Positions 1-9,646 of a stretch of DNA of 64,000 nucleotides are shown piece after piece. This stretch comes from JAIESQ01 sp964495375. Its GTDB lineage: Bacteria > Planctomycetota > Planctomycetia > Pirellulales > JAEUIK01. A model generated the notes under the pieces. It saw only the letters and a program-made list of their open reading frames with translations, had not been told where the DNA came from and did not search any database. A program made the position numbers and the translations under genes. The first letter of the stretch is position 1. Each line of letters begins with the position of its first letter. The stretch covers positions 34,844 to 98,843 of the forward strand of contig CAZBWM010000015.1 in the NCBI GenBank assembly GCA_964495375.1, read 5' to 3'.

Positions 1-180
1 CCGTTTGGCGTGCATCTGATTCATTGCACGGAGATTCGGCCTGGTAACGCAGCTTGGACCGACGCGCGCGACGAGCTTGTTCGCGCGGTGGCCGACGAGC
101 GGTTTGCCGTGCTAGCGAAAGCCGCTCGCTCGGGGGCCAAGATCGAGTACCTGGCAGTGCCAGCACCTGCGGCGCGCTAG
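1..180 (+). CDS. C-terminal part of a parvulin-type peptidylprolyl isomerase (5' end outside window)
   Basis: An open frame runs from the first base to a TAG at 178-180 and gives 59 residues. It starts with FGVHLIHCTEIRPG, which resembles the last strand of the parvulin (rotamase) domain, where GxHxIxVxE-like sequence is usual. A charged helical tail ending in AKIEYL follows, as in bacterial SurA/PrsA-like isomerases. Such proteins catalyse cis-trans isomerisation of prolyl bonds and help exported proteins fold. Only the tail is present, so signal peptide and domain number cannot be judged. The assignment is by sequence resemblance only. Confidence 0.6.
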   Translation, partial: PFGVHLIHCTEIRPGNAAWTDARDELVRAVADERFAVLAKAARSGAKIEYLAVPAPAAR

Positions 181-436
181 GCGCCAGCACTACCAGGTGC
201 CTGGCTGTCGACGCCCGACTTCTGCTAGCAGTGGTAGCTTTTACCCGACGTGTCAGCTCGACGTTTTGCTCGCTCGCCACGTTTGCGCAATCTCACGCGA
301 TGCGTCGGGGCGTGCCCAGCAGATTTGCTTGATTGCGGGTTACGTAAGCTTTGACTCATGCGGCGGTTGTAACGATTCGATCAATCTTAACGGTTGCAAC
401 GGTTGTACCTGCTCGCCTCCGGCTCGCGCCACAGTC

Positions 437-2221
437 ATGCTTCGATACGGCTCTTCGACGTTGCCCCTTGTGGTCTGCGCGGCGGTATTGGCCATTGCGC
501 CCCGTCAATCAGTAGTCGCTCAATCGACGCCAGCACCCGGGGCGCAATGGCACGTCGCGTCCACAAAGGGGGCGGCGCCGATATCGCCCGCCGCCAGCCC
601 GATTGCCGTCGTGCCGCCAGCGACGGCCGCGATGAACGCGGCCCCCACCGCCGCATCGGCCGTCTACCAGGCGAGCATGGTGGCGCCGGTTCCGCTGCCG
701 CCGGTTGTGCCTGTTCCGGCTGCGCCGCTGAACTCGCCGTCAGGCGCCTCGTTGATTCCGACCATACCGACAGGCTCAGCGCCTGCGCCGGCCCCGTTTG
801 GTGTGCAACCGGTAGCCGCGCAGCAGCCCGAAGGCTACACCAACGACAACGTGGCCGATGGCCAAACACCCGGTGGCGAACAGCGCCTCTCACAATTGGA
901 AACCGCCTTCGACGCCTTCGAGCGGCAACTCGAACGCGAAGCAGGCGCGACGAAGTTTCCCTCGGCCAAGCTGACCGGCTTCACGCAGCTCGATAACTAC
1001 TTCATGCAGCAGAGCCGCAACAACATCGCCACGGTTGGCGATGGCCAGAACGGTCTAGGCTTCCGCCGCGCGCGGTTGGCGGTGCTGGGCAACGTCGCGC
1101 AGTTCACCGCCTATCAGTTGGAGGTCGACTTTGCCACGGCTGGCCGCCCCAGCTTCTTCGACTGTTTCGTCGAGCAGGACGAGATTCCCTGGTTCGGGGC
1201 CGTCCGCGTTGGGCAGTACCTGCAGCCCTTCAGTGTTGACGCCATGAGCGGTTTCCGCCACTTGCCCTTCATGGAGCGGTCGTTGCCGTTCTTGGCGTTC
1301 GTGCCGTTTCGCCGGGTCGGCGCCATGGCGTCGAACAAGAGCGAAGACGAGATGACCTACTGGGCTTACAGCATTTTCAAGACAGGCGGTTTCAACAACG
1401 CGCCGTTGGGCGATAGCCGGTTTGCGACCGACATCGGCGACCAAGGGGGCGTCTCGTTCTCGACGCGCGTCACGCAACTCCTGTTTTACGACGAGCCGAG
1501 CGATGGTCGCTATCTGTGGCACGTCGGCGGCGGGTACAACTTCAGCTCACTCACCGGCAACCTGGGGAACGGCACGCGCCCCTTTTACCAGGCGCGCACG
1601 GGACCCGAGTTCGGGCCGATTGGCGATGGCATCGAAACCTCACCTCCCACGTTCGGGCCAGTCAGCTACGCCGCGTCGAACTTCACGCCGCCGAACTTCG
1701 TCGATACGGGCCGCTTTCGAGCCAGCAGCTTCAACCTGCTGGGTTTTGAAACGGTCTTCCAGAACGGCCCGTTCAACTTGCAGAGCGAGTTCATGGTTAC
1801 CGAAGTCAACAGTGTCGCGGGTCCGGTCTGGTACACCGGCGCTTACGTCGAAGTGATGTATCGCTTGACGGGTGAACAGCGCGGCTACGACAAGCGGCTC
1901 GCCGCGCTCAAGAACCCCGTTCCCTTCACCGACTTCATTTCGCTGCGGCGCGGCATCGTCGGGCTCGGTGCCTGGGAAGTCGCCGCCCGGCTGTCGTACA
2001 TCGACCTGCGCAATCCCGGCCGGCTGCAACCCTCGATGTACGTACAGAACACGAACAACTCGGGCAATGGTACGCTCACCGATCTGACGCTCGGCGGCAC
2101 CTGGTTCTTGAACTATCACACCAAAGTGCAGTTCGACTGGGTCTATGCCATGCTCGACAACAGCCAGCGCGGCAATAGCGTGGCCAGCAACTACGTGAGC
2201 CGCGTGCAGGTCGATTTCTAG
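437..2221 (+). CDS. OprP/OprO-type outer membrane porin
   Basis: This encodes a 594-residue predicted outer membrane beta-barrel. I chose the ATG at 437 because it begins a signal peptide (MLRYGSSTLPLVVCAAVLA, cleavage probably near VVAQ); a longer in-frame GTG start at 197 would put the signal peptide inside the protein. After the signal comes a Pro/Ala-rich low-complexity stretch to about residue 130. A short predicted coiled coil follows (QRLSQLETAFDAFERQLERE), then a barrel with alternating hydrophobic and aromatic strands. The chain ends in VQVDF; a terminal Phe is typical of proteins inserted by the BAM machinery. The family (Porin_O_P) forms anion- or phosphate-selective channels, but the substrate cannot be read here. 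The gene stands alone, 241 bp before the next gene. Confidence 0.8.
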   Translation: MLRYGSSTLPLVVCAAVLAIAPRQSVVAQSTPAPGAQWHVASTKGAAPISPAASPIAVVPPATAAMNAAPTAASAVYQASMVAPVPLPPVVPVPAAPLNSPSGASLIPTIPTGSAPAPAPFGVQPVAAQQPEGYTNDNVADGQTPGGEQRLSQLETAFDAFERQLEREAGATKFPSAKLTGFTQLDNYFMQQSRNNIATVGDGQNGLGFRRARLAVLGNVAQFTAYQLEVDFATAGRPSFFDCFVEQDEIPWFGAVRVGQYLQPFSVDAMSGFRHLPFMERSLPFLAFVPFRRVGAMASNKSEDEMTYWAYSIFKTGGFNNAPLGDSRFATDIGDQGGVSFSTRVTQLLFYDEPSDGRYLWHVGGGYNFSSLTGNLGNGTRPFYQARTGPEFGPIGDGIETSPPTFGPVSYAASNFTPPNFVDTGRFRASSFNLLGFETVFQNGPFNLQSEFMVTEVNSVAGPVWYTGAYVEVMYRLTGEQRGYDKRLAALKNPVPFTDFISLRRGIVGLGAWEVAARLSYIDLRNPGRLQPSMYVQNTNNSGNGTLTDLTLGGTWFLNYHTKVQFDWVYAMLDNSQRGNSVASNYVSRVQVDF

Positions 2222-2462
2222 CGATCTATTGGCCTGAGCTTCGCGCCCGATTGCGTCTCGCGACGACTGCCAGGCAGTGGCAGACACCGGGGTGTGTCGG
2301 CTACGCTCTAGAGGCACTAACAGCGGGATGTTTGCAAACACGCAAACGGTTCTGCCAAAAACTATCAACATTCAAGGACGCGCGGGGTCCGTCATGCTTC
2401 GTCATCTTATTGCTCAGTTTTCGATTGCCGGCTTACTTCGATGTCCAACTTGGGCACCATGG

Positions 2463-4703
2463 ATGATGTCGCGTTTCTCGATCGCGCGAATCGTACTGCT
2501 CGCTACGATTGTCCTGCACGGGATGCATGACCTACCCGTGGCAGCCGCGGAGCCAGACGATTCGGCGCAAGAAAACACCGCGCCAGCCGACGCCGCGGAG
2601 CCTCAAGCGGAACCGCAACCTGCCGACGCGCCGGCCGACGACGAGCAAAACCCTTTCCAGCGGCGCGTGCGGGCGCCGGAGCTCGATGGCGGAGTCGCCT
2701 GGATCAACACGGCCGGGCCGCTGCGGATGAAAGACCTGCGCGGCAAGTTCGTGCTCTTGGATTTCTGGACCTACTGCTGCATCAACTGCATGCACATCCT
2801 GCCGGAGCTGAAGAAGCTCGAGCACGCCTACCCCAACGAGCTGGTGGTGATCGGCGTCCATTCAGCGAAGTTCGAGACCGAGCAAGATTCCAAGAACATC
2901 ACCGAAGCGGTGCTTCGCTATGAAATTGAGCATCCGGTGGTCAACGACGCCAAGCACATCATCTGGCAGAAGTTTTTTGTCAACAGTTGGCCCAGCCTGC
3001 GGTTGATCGATCCCGAAGGCTTCGTCGTCGCGGAGCACGGAGGCGAGATCGACTTCGAGACGCTCGACGCCTTCTTCAAGCGGGCACTACCGTATTACCG
3101 CAAGAACAAGTTGCTCGACACAACGCCGCTGCGATTCGACCTGGCGCGCGACAGCGCCGAGGAGACGCCGCTACGGTTCCCCGGCAAGGTGCTGGCCGAT
3201 GAAGCCAGCGGTCGGCTGTTCATCGCCGACAGCAATCACAACCGCATCGTCGTGACGACGCTGGCCGGCAAGCTGATCGACGTGATCGGCTCGGGACAGA
3301 TCGGCGCGGCCGACGGCCCGTTCGACAAAGCGCAGTTCGATCACCCGCAGGGGATGGCGCTGGTGGGCGAGACGCTCTACGTGGCCGACACCGAGAACCA
3401 CCTGCTGCGCAAGATCGACCTGGCGGGCAAAACGGTCTCCACGATCGCAGGCACGGGCCGACAAGGGCGCAGCGCCTGGCCCGGCATTCCTGAAGAGGCA
3501 ATTCAAGCCGGCGGGATCGTGGCGTCGAAATTGCCAAAGCGCTATGTCGGCAAGCCGGCAGTCACCGCGCTCAATAGCCCTTGGGACCTGTGGGTGCACG
3601 GCGACGATTTGTATATCGCGATGGCCGGGCCGCATCAGATCTGGAAGCTGCCGCTCGACGAGAGCGAGATTGGCCCATACGCCGGGAACGCCCGCGAGGA
3701 TATTGTCGACGGTGCACTGTTGCCACGACAACCGTATGGCACGCAAGTGGCGCCCGGGGGCGCCGTCGTCTCGTCGTTCGCGCAGCCGAGCGGGTTGGCG
3801 TCCGATGGCACGTCGCTGTTCGTCGCCGATAGCGAAGGGAGCTCGATTCGCGCGGTGCCGCTCAAACCATCCGGCAAGGTGCGCACGATCATCGGCACGT
3901 CGCACTTGCCGCAGGGGCGCCTGTTCACGTTCGGTGACGTTGACGGTCGCGGCGAGACGGTGCGTTTGCAGCATGCGCTGGGCGTCGTGTTTCACGATGG
4001 CCGTCTGTATGTGGCCGACACCTACAACAACAAGATCAAAGTCGTCGATCCCAAGGAAGCAAGCTGCGCCACGCTGGTCGGGACCGGCGCGGCGGGGCGC
4101 GCAGACGAGCCCGCGCAGTTTGACGAGCCCGGCGGAATCTCGCTGGCCTCGGGCAAGCTGTACGTGGCTGACACGAACAATCACGCCGTGCGCGTCATCG
4201 AATTGGCAGCCGGCAACCGCGTGCAGACGCTCGCGATCGAGGGACTTGCTCCGCCTGCGAAACCGGCCGCAACGGCGGGACCGTCGCCGTTTGCCGATGC
4301 CACGGCGGTCGATGCCGCGGCGGCGAGCGTTCGTCCGGTCGATGGCAAGGTGACGATCGCGACCGAACTCAAGTTGCCCGAGGGGTACAAGATCAACAAG
4401 CTGGCTCCGATGGCGTACCAGGTGGATGCTGACGGGGCCGTCGAAGAGGCGGCCGGTCCGTTGGACCCCGCCGGCTTGGGCAAGCTTGTGCGGGTTAAAG
4501 AGCCAGCCGCGCGGTTCACATTTCAGCTTCCGCTGACAGCCAAAGCGGGAACCGCCCGGATCAAGGTATCGCTGGCCTACTACTACTGCCAGGAGGGGGC
4601 CGAAGGGCTTTGCAAGGCGGGGAGCGTGGTTTGGACGGTCCCGCTGGAGATTGCGGAAGACGGGGCCGGCATGGAGGTTTCGCTCAGTCACCAGGTGCCG
4701 TGA
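2463..4703 (+). CDS. Secreted thioredoxin-domain / NHL-repeat protein (NHLRC2-like)
   Basis: The ATG at 2463 begins a signal-like sequence (SRFSIARIVLLATIVLHG) ending near AAAEP; in-frame starts exist upstream at 2394 and 2277. A short acidic Pro/Ala linker leads to a thioredoxin-like domain with FWTYCCINCMH, whose redox motif is C106-I-N-C109. This CCINC arrangement matches animal NHLRC2. Residues of about 220-630 form NHL-type beta-propeller repeats, seen as recurring LYVADTxNxxIRxxD units. A C-terminal beta-sandwich-like segment follows. Total length is 747 residues. The expected place is the periplasm and thiol-disulfide chemistry is likely, but the partner is unknown. The gene is flanked by gaps of about 240 bp on both sides, so it is probably transcribed alone. 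Confidence 0.82.
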   Translation: MMSRFSIARIVLLATIVLHGMHDLPVAAAEPDDSAQENTAPADAAEPQAEPQPADAPADDEQNPFQRRVRAPELDGGVAWINTAGPLRMKDLRGKFVLLDFWTYCCINCMHILPELKKLEHAYPNELVVIGVHSAKFETEQDSKNITEAVLRYEIEHPVVNDAKHIIWQKFFVNSWPSLRLIDPEGFVVAEHGGEIDFETLDAFFKRALPYYRKNKLLDTTPLRFDLARDSAEETPLRFPGKVLADEASGRLFIADSNHNRIVVTTLAGKLIDVIGSGQIGAADGPFDKAQFDHPQGMALVGETLYVADTENHLLRKIDLAGKTVSTIAGTGRQGRSAWPGIPEEAIQAGGIVASKLPKRYVGKPAVTALNSPWDLWVHGDDLYIAMAGPHQIWKLPLDESEIGPYAGNAREDIVDGALLPRQPYGTQVAPGGAVVSSFAQPSGLASDGTSLFVADSEGSSIRAVPLKPSGKVRTIIGTSHLPQGRLFTFGDVDGRGETVRLQHALGVVFHDGRLYVADTYNNKIKVVDPKEASCATLVGTGAAGRADEPAQFDEPGGISLASGKLYVADTNNHAVRVIELAAGNRVQTLAIEGLAPPAKPAATAGPSPFADATAVDAAAASVRPVDGKVTIATELKLPEGYKINKLAPMAYQVDADGAVEEAAGPLDPAGLGKLVRVKEPAARFTFQLPLTAKAGTARIKVSLAYYYCQEGAEGLCKAGSVVWTVPLEIAEDGAGMEVSLSHQVP

Positions 4704-4947
4704 TGGCAGCCGTGGCTGTCAAATCCGTGGCGAAATGCCGCACGGCGTAACACTTTGAAAGGTGCTGCGCCTGGCAGGAAAGGGTCGATATCTCTATTCA
4801 GCCGAGGTCGGTGGTTCGTTACACTGAACTACCCGCCTGAGAGGGGGTTCGGCCCTGGGGACTGGCAACGTTTCACCAACGTGCAGCCCGGTGCTTCGCC
4901 CCGCCCGCTATTTTCCCATCTCCTCCAAACGTTCAGGTCAATCTCCG

Positions 4948-5988
4948 ATGTCGATCGCCGAACCCTCGACGAGCGCCCCGCAGTCGGATGCCCCGCGGCA
5001 CGCGCAGCCGCATTTCAGTGCGAGCGCCGAAACGGTCGAAATGTCGACCGCTGAAACGACGACCGGCAACCCGCAAGTGCTGCGGCGGCTCGACGCGCCG
5101 GAAGCGACGCAACCCTTGCGCATTCAATGGCCCTACCTGATCGGCATCTCCGGGGTGCACGTCCTGAGCCTGCTGGCCTTTGTGCCGTGGCTGTTCAGTT
5201 GGACCGGCGTGGCCTGGACCGTGGCCGGCTTGTACATCTTTGGCACGCTGGGCATCAACCTGTGTTATCACCGCCTGTTGACGCACCAAGGTTTCAAGGT
5301 GCCCTTGTGGCTCGAACATGTTTTCGCGACGCTGGGAGTCTGCTGCCTGCAAGACGCGCCCGCGCGCTGGGTGCTGATCCATCGGCTGCACCATCAGCAC
5401 TCCGATGAGCAGCCCGATCCGCACAGCCCGCTGGTGAATTTTCTCTGGGCGCACGTCGGCTGGGTGATCTTCACCAATCGCGACGTGAACAACCTGAACA
5501 CTTACGAGCGGTACGCGCGCGACATCCTGCGCGATCCGTACTACAAAAAGCTCGAGCGGAATTTGAATTGGGTGTGGGTCTATGCGGCAAGCATCGCGGT
5601 CTTCTACGTGGCCGGCGCGGTCGTCGGCGGCCTCTGGACCCGCTCGCTGCTGGGCGGAGTGCAGCTCGGCTTGAGCTGGGTCGTGTGGGGCGTGTTCGTC
5701 CGCACGGTCGCCGTGTGGCACATCACCTGGAGCGTCAACTCGGTGACCCACGTCTGGGGTTATCAGAACTACCAGACCGGCGAAAACAGCCGCAACAACT
5801 GGCTGGTCGGCCTGTGGAGCAACGGTGAGGGCTGGCACAACAATCACCACGCCGATCAGCGCGCCGCGGCGCACGGCCACCGTTGGTGGGAATTCGACAT
5901 CACCTGGCTGACGATTCGCGCCCTGGAGCGAGTGGGGCTAGCGAAGGATGTTGTCGCGCCGCGCGTCTGGACGAAAGGGCGCGGGTAG
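4948..5988 (+). CDS. Membrane fatty acyl-CoA desaturase (delta-9 type)
   Basis: A 346-residue integral membrane desaturase. The three histidine clusters that bind the di-iron centre are visible: HRLLTH, HRLHHQHSD and, near the C-terminus, HNNHHAD. Hydrophobic spans lie at about residues 60-105 and 190-250, separated by the cytosolic histidine boxes, as in stearoyl-CoA desaturase-like enzymes. The family introduces a cis double bond into acyl chains and so tunes membrane fluidity. I prefer ATG 4948 (MSIAEPS) because the upstream in-frame extension to 4891 looks non-coding. The N-terminal 45 residues are polar and specific to this protein. It is a single gene, convergent with the TPR gene that ends at 6029. 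Confidence 0.88.
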   Translation: MSIAEPSTSAPQSDAPRHAQPHFSASAETVEMSTAETTTGNPQVLRRLDAPEATQPLRIQWPYLIGISGVHVLSLLAFVPWLFSWTGVAWTVAGLYIFGTLGINLCYHRLLTHQGFKVPLWLEHVFATLGVCCLQDAPARWVLIHRLHHQHSDEQPDPHSPLVNFLWAHVGWVIFTNRDVNNLNTYERYARDILRDPYYKKLERNLNWVWVYAASIAVFYVAGAVVGGLWTRSLLGGVQLGLSWVVWGVFVRTVAVWHITWSVNSVTHVWGYQNYQTGENSRNNWLVGLWSNGEGWHNNHHADQRAAAHGHRWWEFDITWLTIRALERVGLAKDVVAPRVWTKGRG

Positions 5989-6028
5989 GGGGGCAAGCAT
6001 TCGAGCTTGCCAAATGCGGGCCGCGTTT

Positions 6029-7312
6029 TCAAACTCGCTTTGGCAAGAAGGCGCTCAGCCAAGTGGCGCCGGCCGCCATAAACAGTAGCCCTACCGCTCC
6101 GTTGCCAGCTCGCCTGACCGCCAAGATGGGATCGCCCCACGTTGCCTCCGCGACCGCGACGCCCAGCGAACCGAAGGCCCAAAGCAGCGCGATCGCGGCC
6201 AATACCCCAGTCACCCAGCGTGGCCAGCCTGGCGCCGCTCGGAAAGCGCCTGCGATCGGCAGGATGACCGCCACGAAACAGACAATCCCGCTCAATCCAA
6301 CATATCGATAGTTCTCACTGGCGATGGCCACGACCAGGCAAGTCAGCGCGGCCAGCAAGCAGCAGCCGACTATGTTTGCCTCCCAGGTCTCCTGGCGATT
6401 GAGCGCACTGCGACCGAAGCGATTTAAGCGCAATAAGAAATTCGAGAGCGGAGTGCCAGCCCAGGAGAAAAACACGAAGCCCATGTAGAGGCCGATTGCG
6501 ATGTTCGCCGGTGCTTGCAAGCCGGCAATTTTCTCGCCCGCTTCGGTCGTCATCCGCATGAAGATCACCAGCCCGACGAGCAGGAACCACTGCCCGCGAC
6601 GACCCAGTCGCGCTTGCCAAACGCGGAAAGCGAAGAACCAGCGATAGACGCGGTAGCGGGCTTTGAGCGCTTCGACCATGCCGCGTCGGGCGTACTCGTT
6701 GTTCGGGTCGAGCCGCAGCGCTTCGGCAAAGTGATTGAGCGCCTCGGGCACGCGCCCTTGCTCGAGGAAGTTCCACGCGTGTACGGTGTGGGCCAGCGCG
6801 TTTTCGGGCGCCGCGGCCAGCACCTGCCCCGAGGCAACTTGCGATTCGCTGCTGCGGCCGAGATTGCGCAGCGCCATCGCCCTGAGATTCAGGCACTGCG
6901 TGTGCTTGGGATCGATGGCCAGCCCTCGATCGGCGGCGGCCAACCCCTCGTGGTAGTGCTCGCTGGTGAGCTGGATGGCGGCTTCAGCGGCGTACAGATC
7001 AGCGTCGTAGGGGTCGAGCTGAATCGCCTGCCGGCAAGCGGCCAGGGCCGCCGCGCGCTTCTTCTGATCCAACAGATTGAGCGCGAGCGCGTAATGGGCC
7101 AGCGACTGCTCGGGGTCCAAGTGGATGGCCAACTGAGCTTCCTGGATACCCTCGGCCTGACGATCGAGCTCGCGCAGACAGATCGACAGCACCGCATGGC
7201 CGAAGGCGTTCTGCGGTTCGTCGGCTAGCCCCTGACGAAACTCTTGCTCGGCCAGGTCGTAACGGTGCTGCTGGAGAAGGATCGAGCCGCGCTGAAAGTT
7301 AGGGTGCTGCAT
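6029..7312 (-). CDS. TPR protein with a C-terminal multi-pass membrane domain
   Basis: 427 residues. Residues 1-220 consist of about six tetratricopeptide repeats, with typical spacing such as ALNHFAEALRLDPNNEYARRG. The rest holds about five hydrophobic segments (for example FLLVGLVIFM, NIAIGLYMGFVFFSWAG, IVGCCLLAALTCLVVAIA). It is the last gene of a minus-strand group that begins with the TPR-AAA ATPase at 9602; the gap to the preceding TPR gene is 48 bp. The TPR part probably faces the cytosol and binds partners, perhaps the neighbouring ATPase. No enzyme motif is visible, and I do not recognise a named family beyond TPR. Confidence 0.75.
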   Translation of the reverse strand: MQHPNFQRGSILLQQHRYDLAEQEFRQGLADEPQNAFGHAVLSICLRELDRQAEGIQEAQLAIHLDPEQSLAHYALALNLLDQKKRAAALAACRQAIQLDPYDADLYAAEAAIQLTSEHYHEGLAAADRGLAIDPKHTQCLNLRAMALRNLGRSSESQVASGQVLAAAPENALAHTVHAWNFLEQGRVPEALNHFAEALRLDPNNEYARRGMVEALKARYRVYRWFFAFRVWQARLGRRGQWFLLVGLVIFMRMTTEAGEKIAGLQAPANIAIGLYMGFVFFSWAGTPLSNFLLRLNRFGRSALNRQETWEANIVGCCLLAALTCLVVAIASENYRYVGLSGIVCFVAVILPIAGAFRAAPGWPRWVTGVLAAIALLWAFGSLGVAVAEATWGDPILAVRRAGNGAVGLLFMAAGATWLSAFLPKRV

Positions 7313-7360
7313 GATTCGATTGCTTGATGCTTGCTGGGCCTTGGCCGACGCGTACTTTTA

Positions 7361-8191
7361 TCACACTGCGGACCAAATTACTGCCGCGAGGTAGAGCAGA
7401 ATCCAGCCAGCCATCAACGCTCCGAGCACCGCTGCAAACTCAAGCACAGGTCGCAACATCGGGAAAACAGCGGTCTCGAAACGATTTCGCGGTCGGGCAT
7501 CGAAGCAGCGTCGCCACCAGCGCCTCATGCGTTGAGCTTTCTGCAGCCCCTTCGCAGTGTCCTGACAATTGGGCGCAAGCCGCAGCGACTCGCGGAAATG
7601 CATCTCGGCCGGCTCGGCCTCCCCTTGCGCCAACAGTGCCCAGGCGTGCTGCTCGTGGGCGGCGGCATCCTCGGGATGCGCGGCCAGGAGCTGCGCCGTG
7701 GTTTTCTCGGCCATGATCGGCAGCCCCAGATTGCGCAGGGCGACGGCTCGCCAGCGCAGGCAATACAAGTTCTGGGGGTCGAACTGCAAGCCCTCGTCGG
7801 CCGCCGCCAGCGCCGGGCGCCAGTTGTTTTGCGCGATATGTAGCCGGGCTCGCAGTGCGTGATAGTTCACGTCGCGCGGATCGATCCGCAGGGCCTCGTC
7901 GGTGGCCTCGCGCGCGGCTGCAAAGTCGCGGACGTCGATCGACAAATGCGCAAGCGTGTAATGGGCATAATCGAACGTTGGTTCGAGACGCACGGCCTCG
8001 CGCGCCTCGGGGAGGGCTTCTTTCAAACTGCGCCGGGCAACACACCAGGCCAAGGCTGCGTGGGGAGTGGCCTTTTGTGGCTCGAGCGCGATCGCCTCGC
8101 GGAACTCGCGCTCGGCGAGCGGCCAGTTCTTGAGATCCATCAGCAGCCAGCCACGATCGAGGCGCTGTTGATAGGCGGCGGCCGGTGTCAT
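7361..8191 (-). CDS. TPR protein with one C-terminal membrane anchor
   Basis: 276 residues. About six TPR units fill residues 1-215, including RGWLLMDLKNWPLAEREFREAI-like helix pairs. A single hydrophobic segment (FAAVLGALMAGWILLYLAAVIW) lies at the extreme C-terminus, so it looks tail-anchored. The ATG at 8191 is 58 bp after the stop of the AAA ATPase, and the following TPR gene starts 48 bp downstream. The order ATPase - tail-anchored TPR - polytopic TPR suggests a membrane-associated complex in which the TPR proteins act as adaptors. That role is inference; no catalytic motif is present. Confidence 0.75.
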   Translation of the reverse strand: MTPAAAYQQRLDRGWLLMDLKNWPLAEREFREAIALEPQKATPHAALAWCVARRSLKEALPEAREAVRLEPTFDYAHYTLAHLSIDVRDFAAAREATDEALRIDPRDVNYHALRARLHIAQNNWRPALAAADEGLQFDPQNLYCLRWRAVALRNLGLPIMAEKTTAQLLAAHPEDAAAHEQHAWALLAQGEAEPAEMHFRESLRLAPNCQDTAKGLQKAQRMRRWWRRCFDARPRNRFETAVFPMLRPVLEFAAVLGALMAGWILLYLAAVIWSAV

Positions 8192-8249
8192 GAGAATCGT
8201 TCGACGTGCGACGAAGTGCCGAATTCCCGCGACGACGCGACGTTCGTCA

Positions 8250-9602
8250 TCACATCTTCAAGTACTTCAAAATATCGTCGTACGTCCCCCCTTGATTCGA
8301 GTAGAGGGCGTAGTTGCGGGCCGAGGCGAACCACTCTTTGGTGGTCGGCTTCAAGGTCTTGGCCGCGTCGATCAGGTCGCGCGTGCCGAGGGGTTGGATG
8401 CCCCCGCCACGGATCGCCGCGCGCAGCTTGGCTTCGATCGCCGACTCGACCACGCCCTTGAGATCAGCCCCCGAGAAGTCAGGCGTCTTTTTGGCGACGG
8501 CCGCGAAGTCGATCTCGGCGACTGGCTTGTCGCGGCAGAGGATGCGCAAGACCGCCTCGCGGGCACTAGTGTCTGGCGGCGGTACGAAGATGATGCGGTC
8601 GAAGCGACCCGGCCGGCGGAACGCGTTGTCGATGTGCCAGGGGGCGTTCGTCGCGCCGAGAATCAGCAGCCCTTCGTTGGACGATTTAACGCCGTCGAGT
8701 TCGGCCAGAAATTGATTGATCAGATGCCGACCACCGGTGTGCCGCATATCGGCGCGGCTCGCCCCCAGGGCGTCGATCTCGTCGAAGAACAGCACGCAGG
8801 GACGCAGCCGCCGGGCCTGCTCGAAAATCGCATGCAGGTTTCGCTCGCTGTTGCCGATCCACATGTCGAGCACGTCGTTGATGCCGACCGAGATGAAGCG
8901 GGCCTTGATTTCGCCAGCCGTCGCCCGGGCGAGATGCGTTTTGCCGCAGCCGGGTGGGCCGTAGAGCAGAATGCCGCCGCCGGCCGTTTTGCCGTAGGCT
9001 TTGAAGATCTCGGGCTGTTCGAGCGGCAGGATGATCTTCAGGTGGATATCTTCTTTAACGGCGTCCATGCCGCCGACGTCGGCGAAGTTGATCTTGGGGC
9101 GCTCGGCCTCGACGTTCGATTCGTCTTCGTCGTCATCGTCACCCCCGCCCAGTCGCATGCGGCCATCTACGACGTCCGAGCTGTCATCTTCGGCGGCGTC
9201 GATTCCCAATTGCGTGGCGAACAAATCGTCGGCCAGCGCGGCGTCTTGCGAAACGGCGGCGCGGTACTGGCGCACGGCCCGATCGACTTCGCCCCGCTGA
9301 TAAAGCAAACGCGCGAAAAGCGCGAGCACGCCGGCCGCGGGCTCGTCGGTCTTCATCAACTCTTCGACGACTACCAATGCCGGCGTGAACTTGCCGGCTT
9401 GAAAGTACGCCCGGGCGAGTGCCAGTTGCAGCGTGCTGTCTTTGGGGGCGTCGACGAGCATGCGGCGAAACTCTTCGGCGGCTTCGTCGGGGCGCCCGTG
9501 GCTCAGCAAGGTCTCGGCCAGGTGGCGGCGGAGTGGGGGGTTGTCGGGCGAGAATTCGAGCGCTTGGCGTAGCGAACGGACGACATCTTCAGGCGAAGTC
9601 AT
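8250..9602 (-). CDS. TPR - AAA ATPase fusion (p97/Vps4-like AAA domain)
   Basis: 450 residues, starting at ATG 9602 (MTSPEDVVRSL); the frame stays open upstream, but that part overlaps the preceding small gene and looks non-coding. Residues 1-130 hold TPR-like helices, 135-165 an Asp/Glu-rich linker, and 170-450 a classical AAA module. The Walker A is GPPGCGKT (215-222), the pore loop DMWIG (246-250), the Walker B LFFDEID (271-277), the sensor Asn is in GATNAP (319), and the Arg fingers are in FRRPGRFDR (330, 333). The pore loop and the C-terminal GGTYDDILKYL resemble p97/Vps4 rather than FtsH, and no protease motif is present. It probably unfolds or disassembles protein complexes. The TPR segment takes the place of a substrate-binding N domain. 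Confidence 0.85.
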   Translation of the reverse strand: MTSPEDVVRSLRQALEFSPDNPPLRRHLAETLLSHGRPDEAAEEFRRMLVDAPKDSTLQLALARAYFQAGKFTPALVVVEELMKTDEPAAGVLALFARLLYQRGEVDRAVRQYRAAVSQDAALADDLFATQLGIDAAEDDSSDVVDGRMRLGGGDDDDEDESNVEAERPKINFADVGGMDAVKEDIHLKIILPLEQPEIFKAYGKTAGGGILLYGPPGCGKTHLARATAGEIKARFISVGINDVLDMWIGNSERNLHAIFEQARRLRPCVLFFDEIDALGASRADMRHTGGRHLINQFLAELDGVKSSNEGLLILGATNAPWHIDNAFRRPGRFDRIIFVPPPDTSAREAVLRILCRDKPVAEIDFAAVAKKTPDFSGADLKGVVESAIEAKLRAAIRGGGIQPLGTRDLIDAAKTLKPTTKEWFASARNYALYSNQGGTYDDILKYLKM

Positions 9603-9646
9603 GACAGGCAGGGCCCCTACGCGGATGGGATGACGACTCGTGGTTG

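Noticed and set aside
197..436. N-terminal extension of the porin gene from a GTG at 197
   Set aside because: It would bury the signal peptide; the extra 80 residues are Cys-rich and unlike an exported protein start.
3171..4691. Open frame of about 506 codons on the minus strand opposite the NHL-repeat gene
   Set aside because: It is a shadow of a GC-rich gene: Arg-rich, no domain pattern, and entirely within a clearly coding region.
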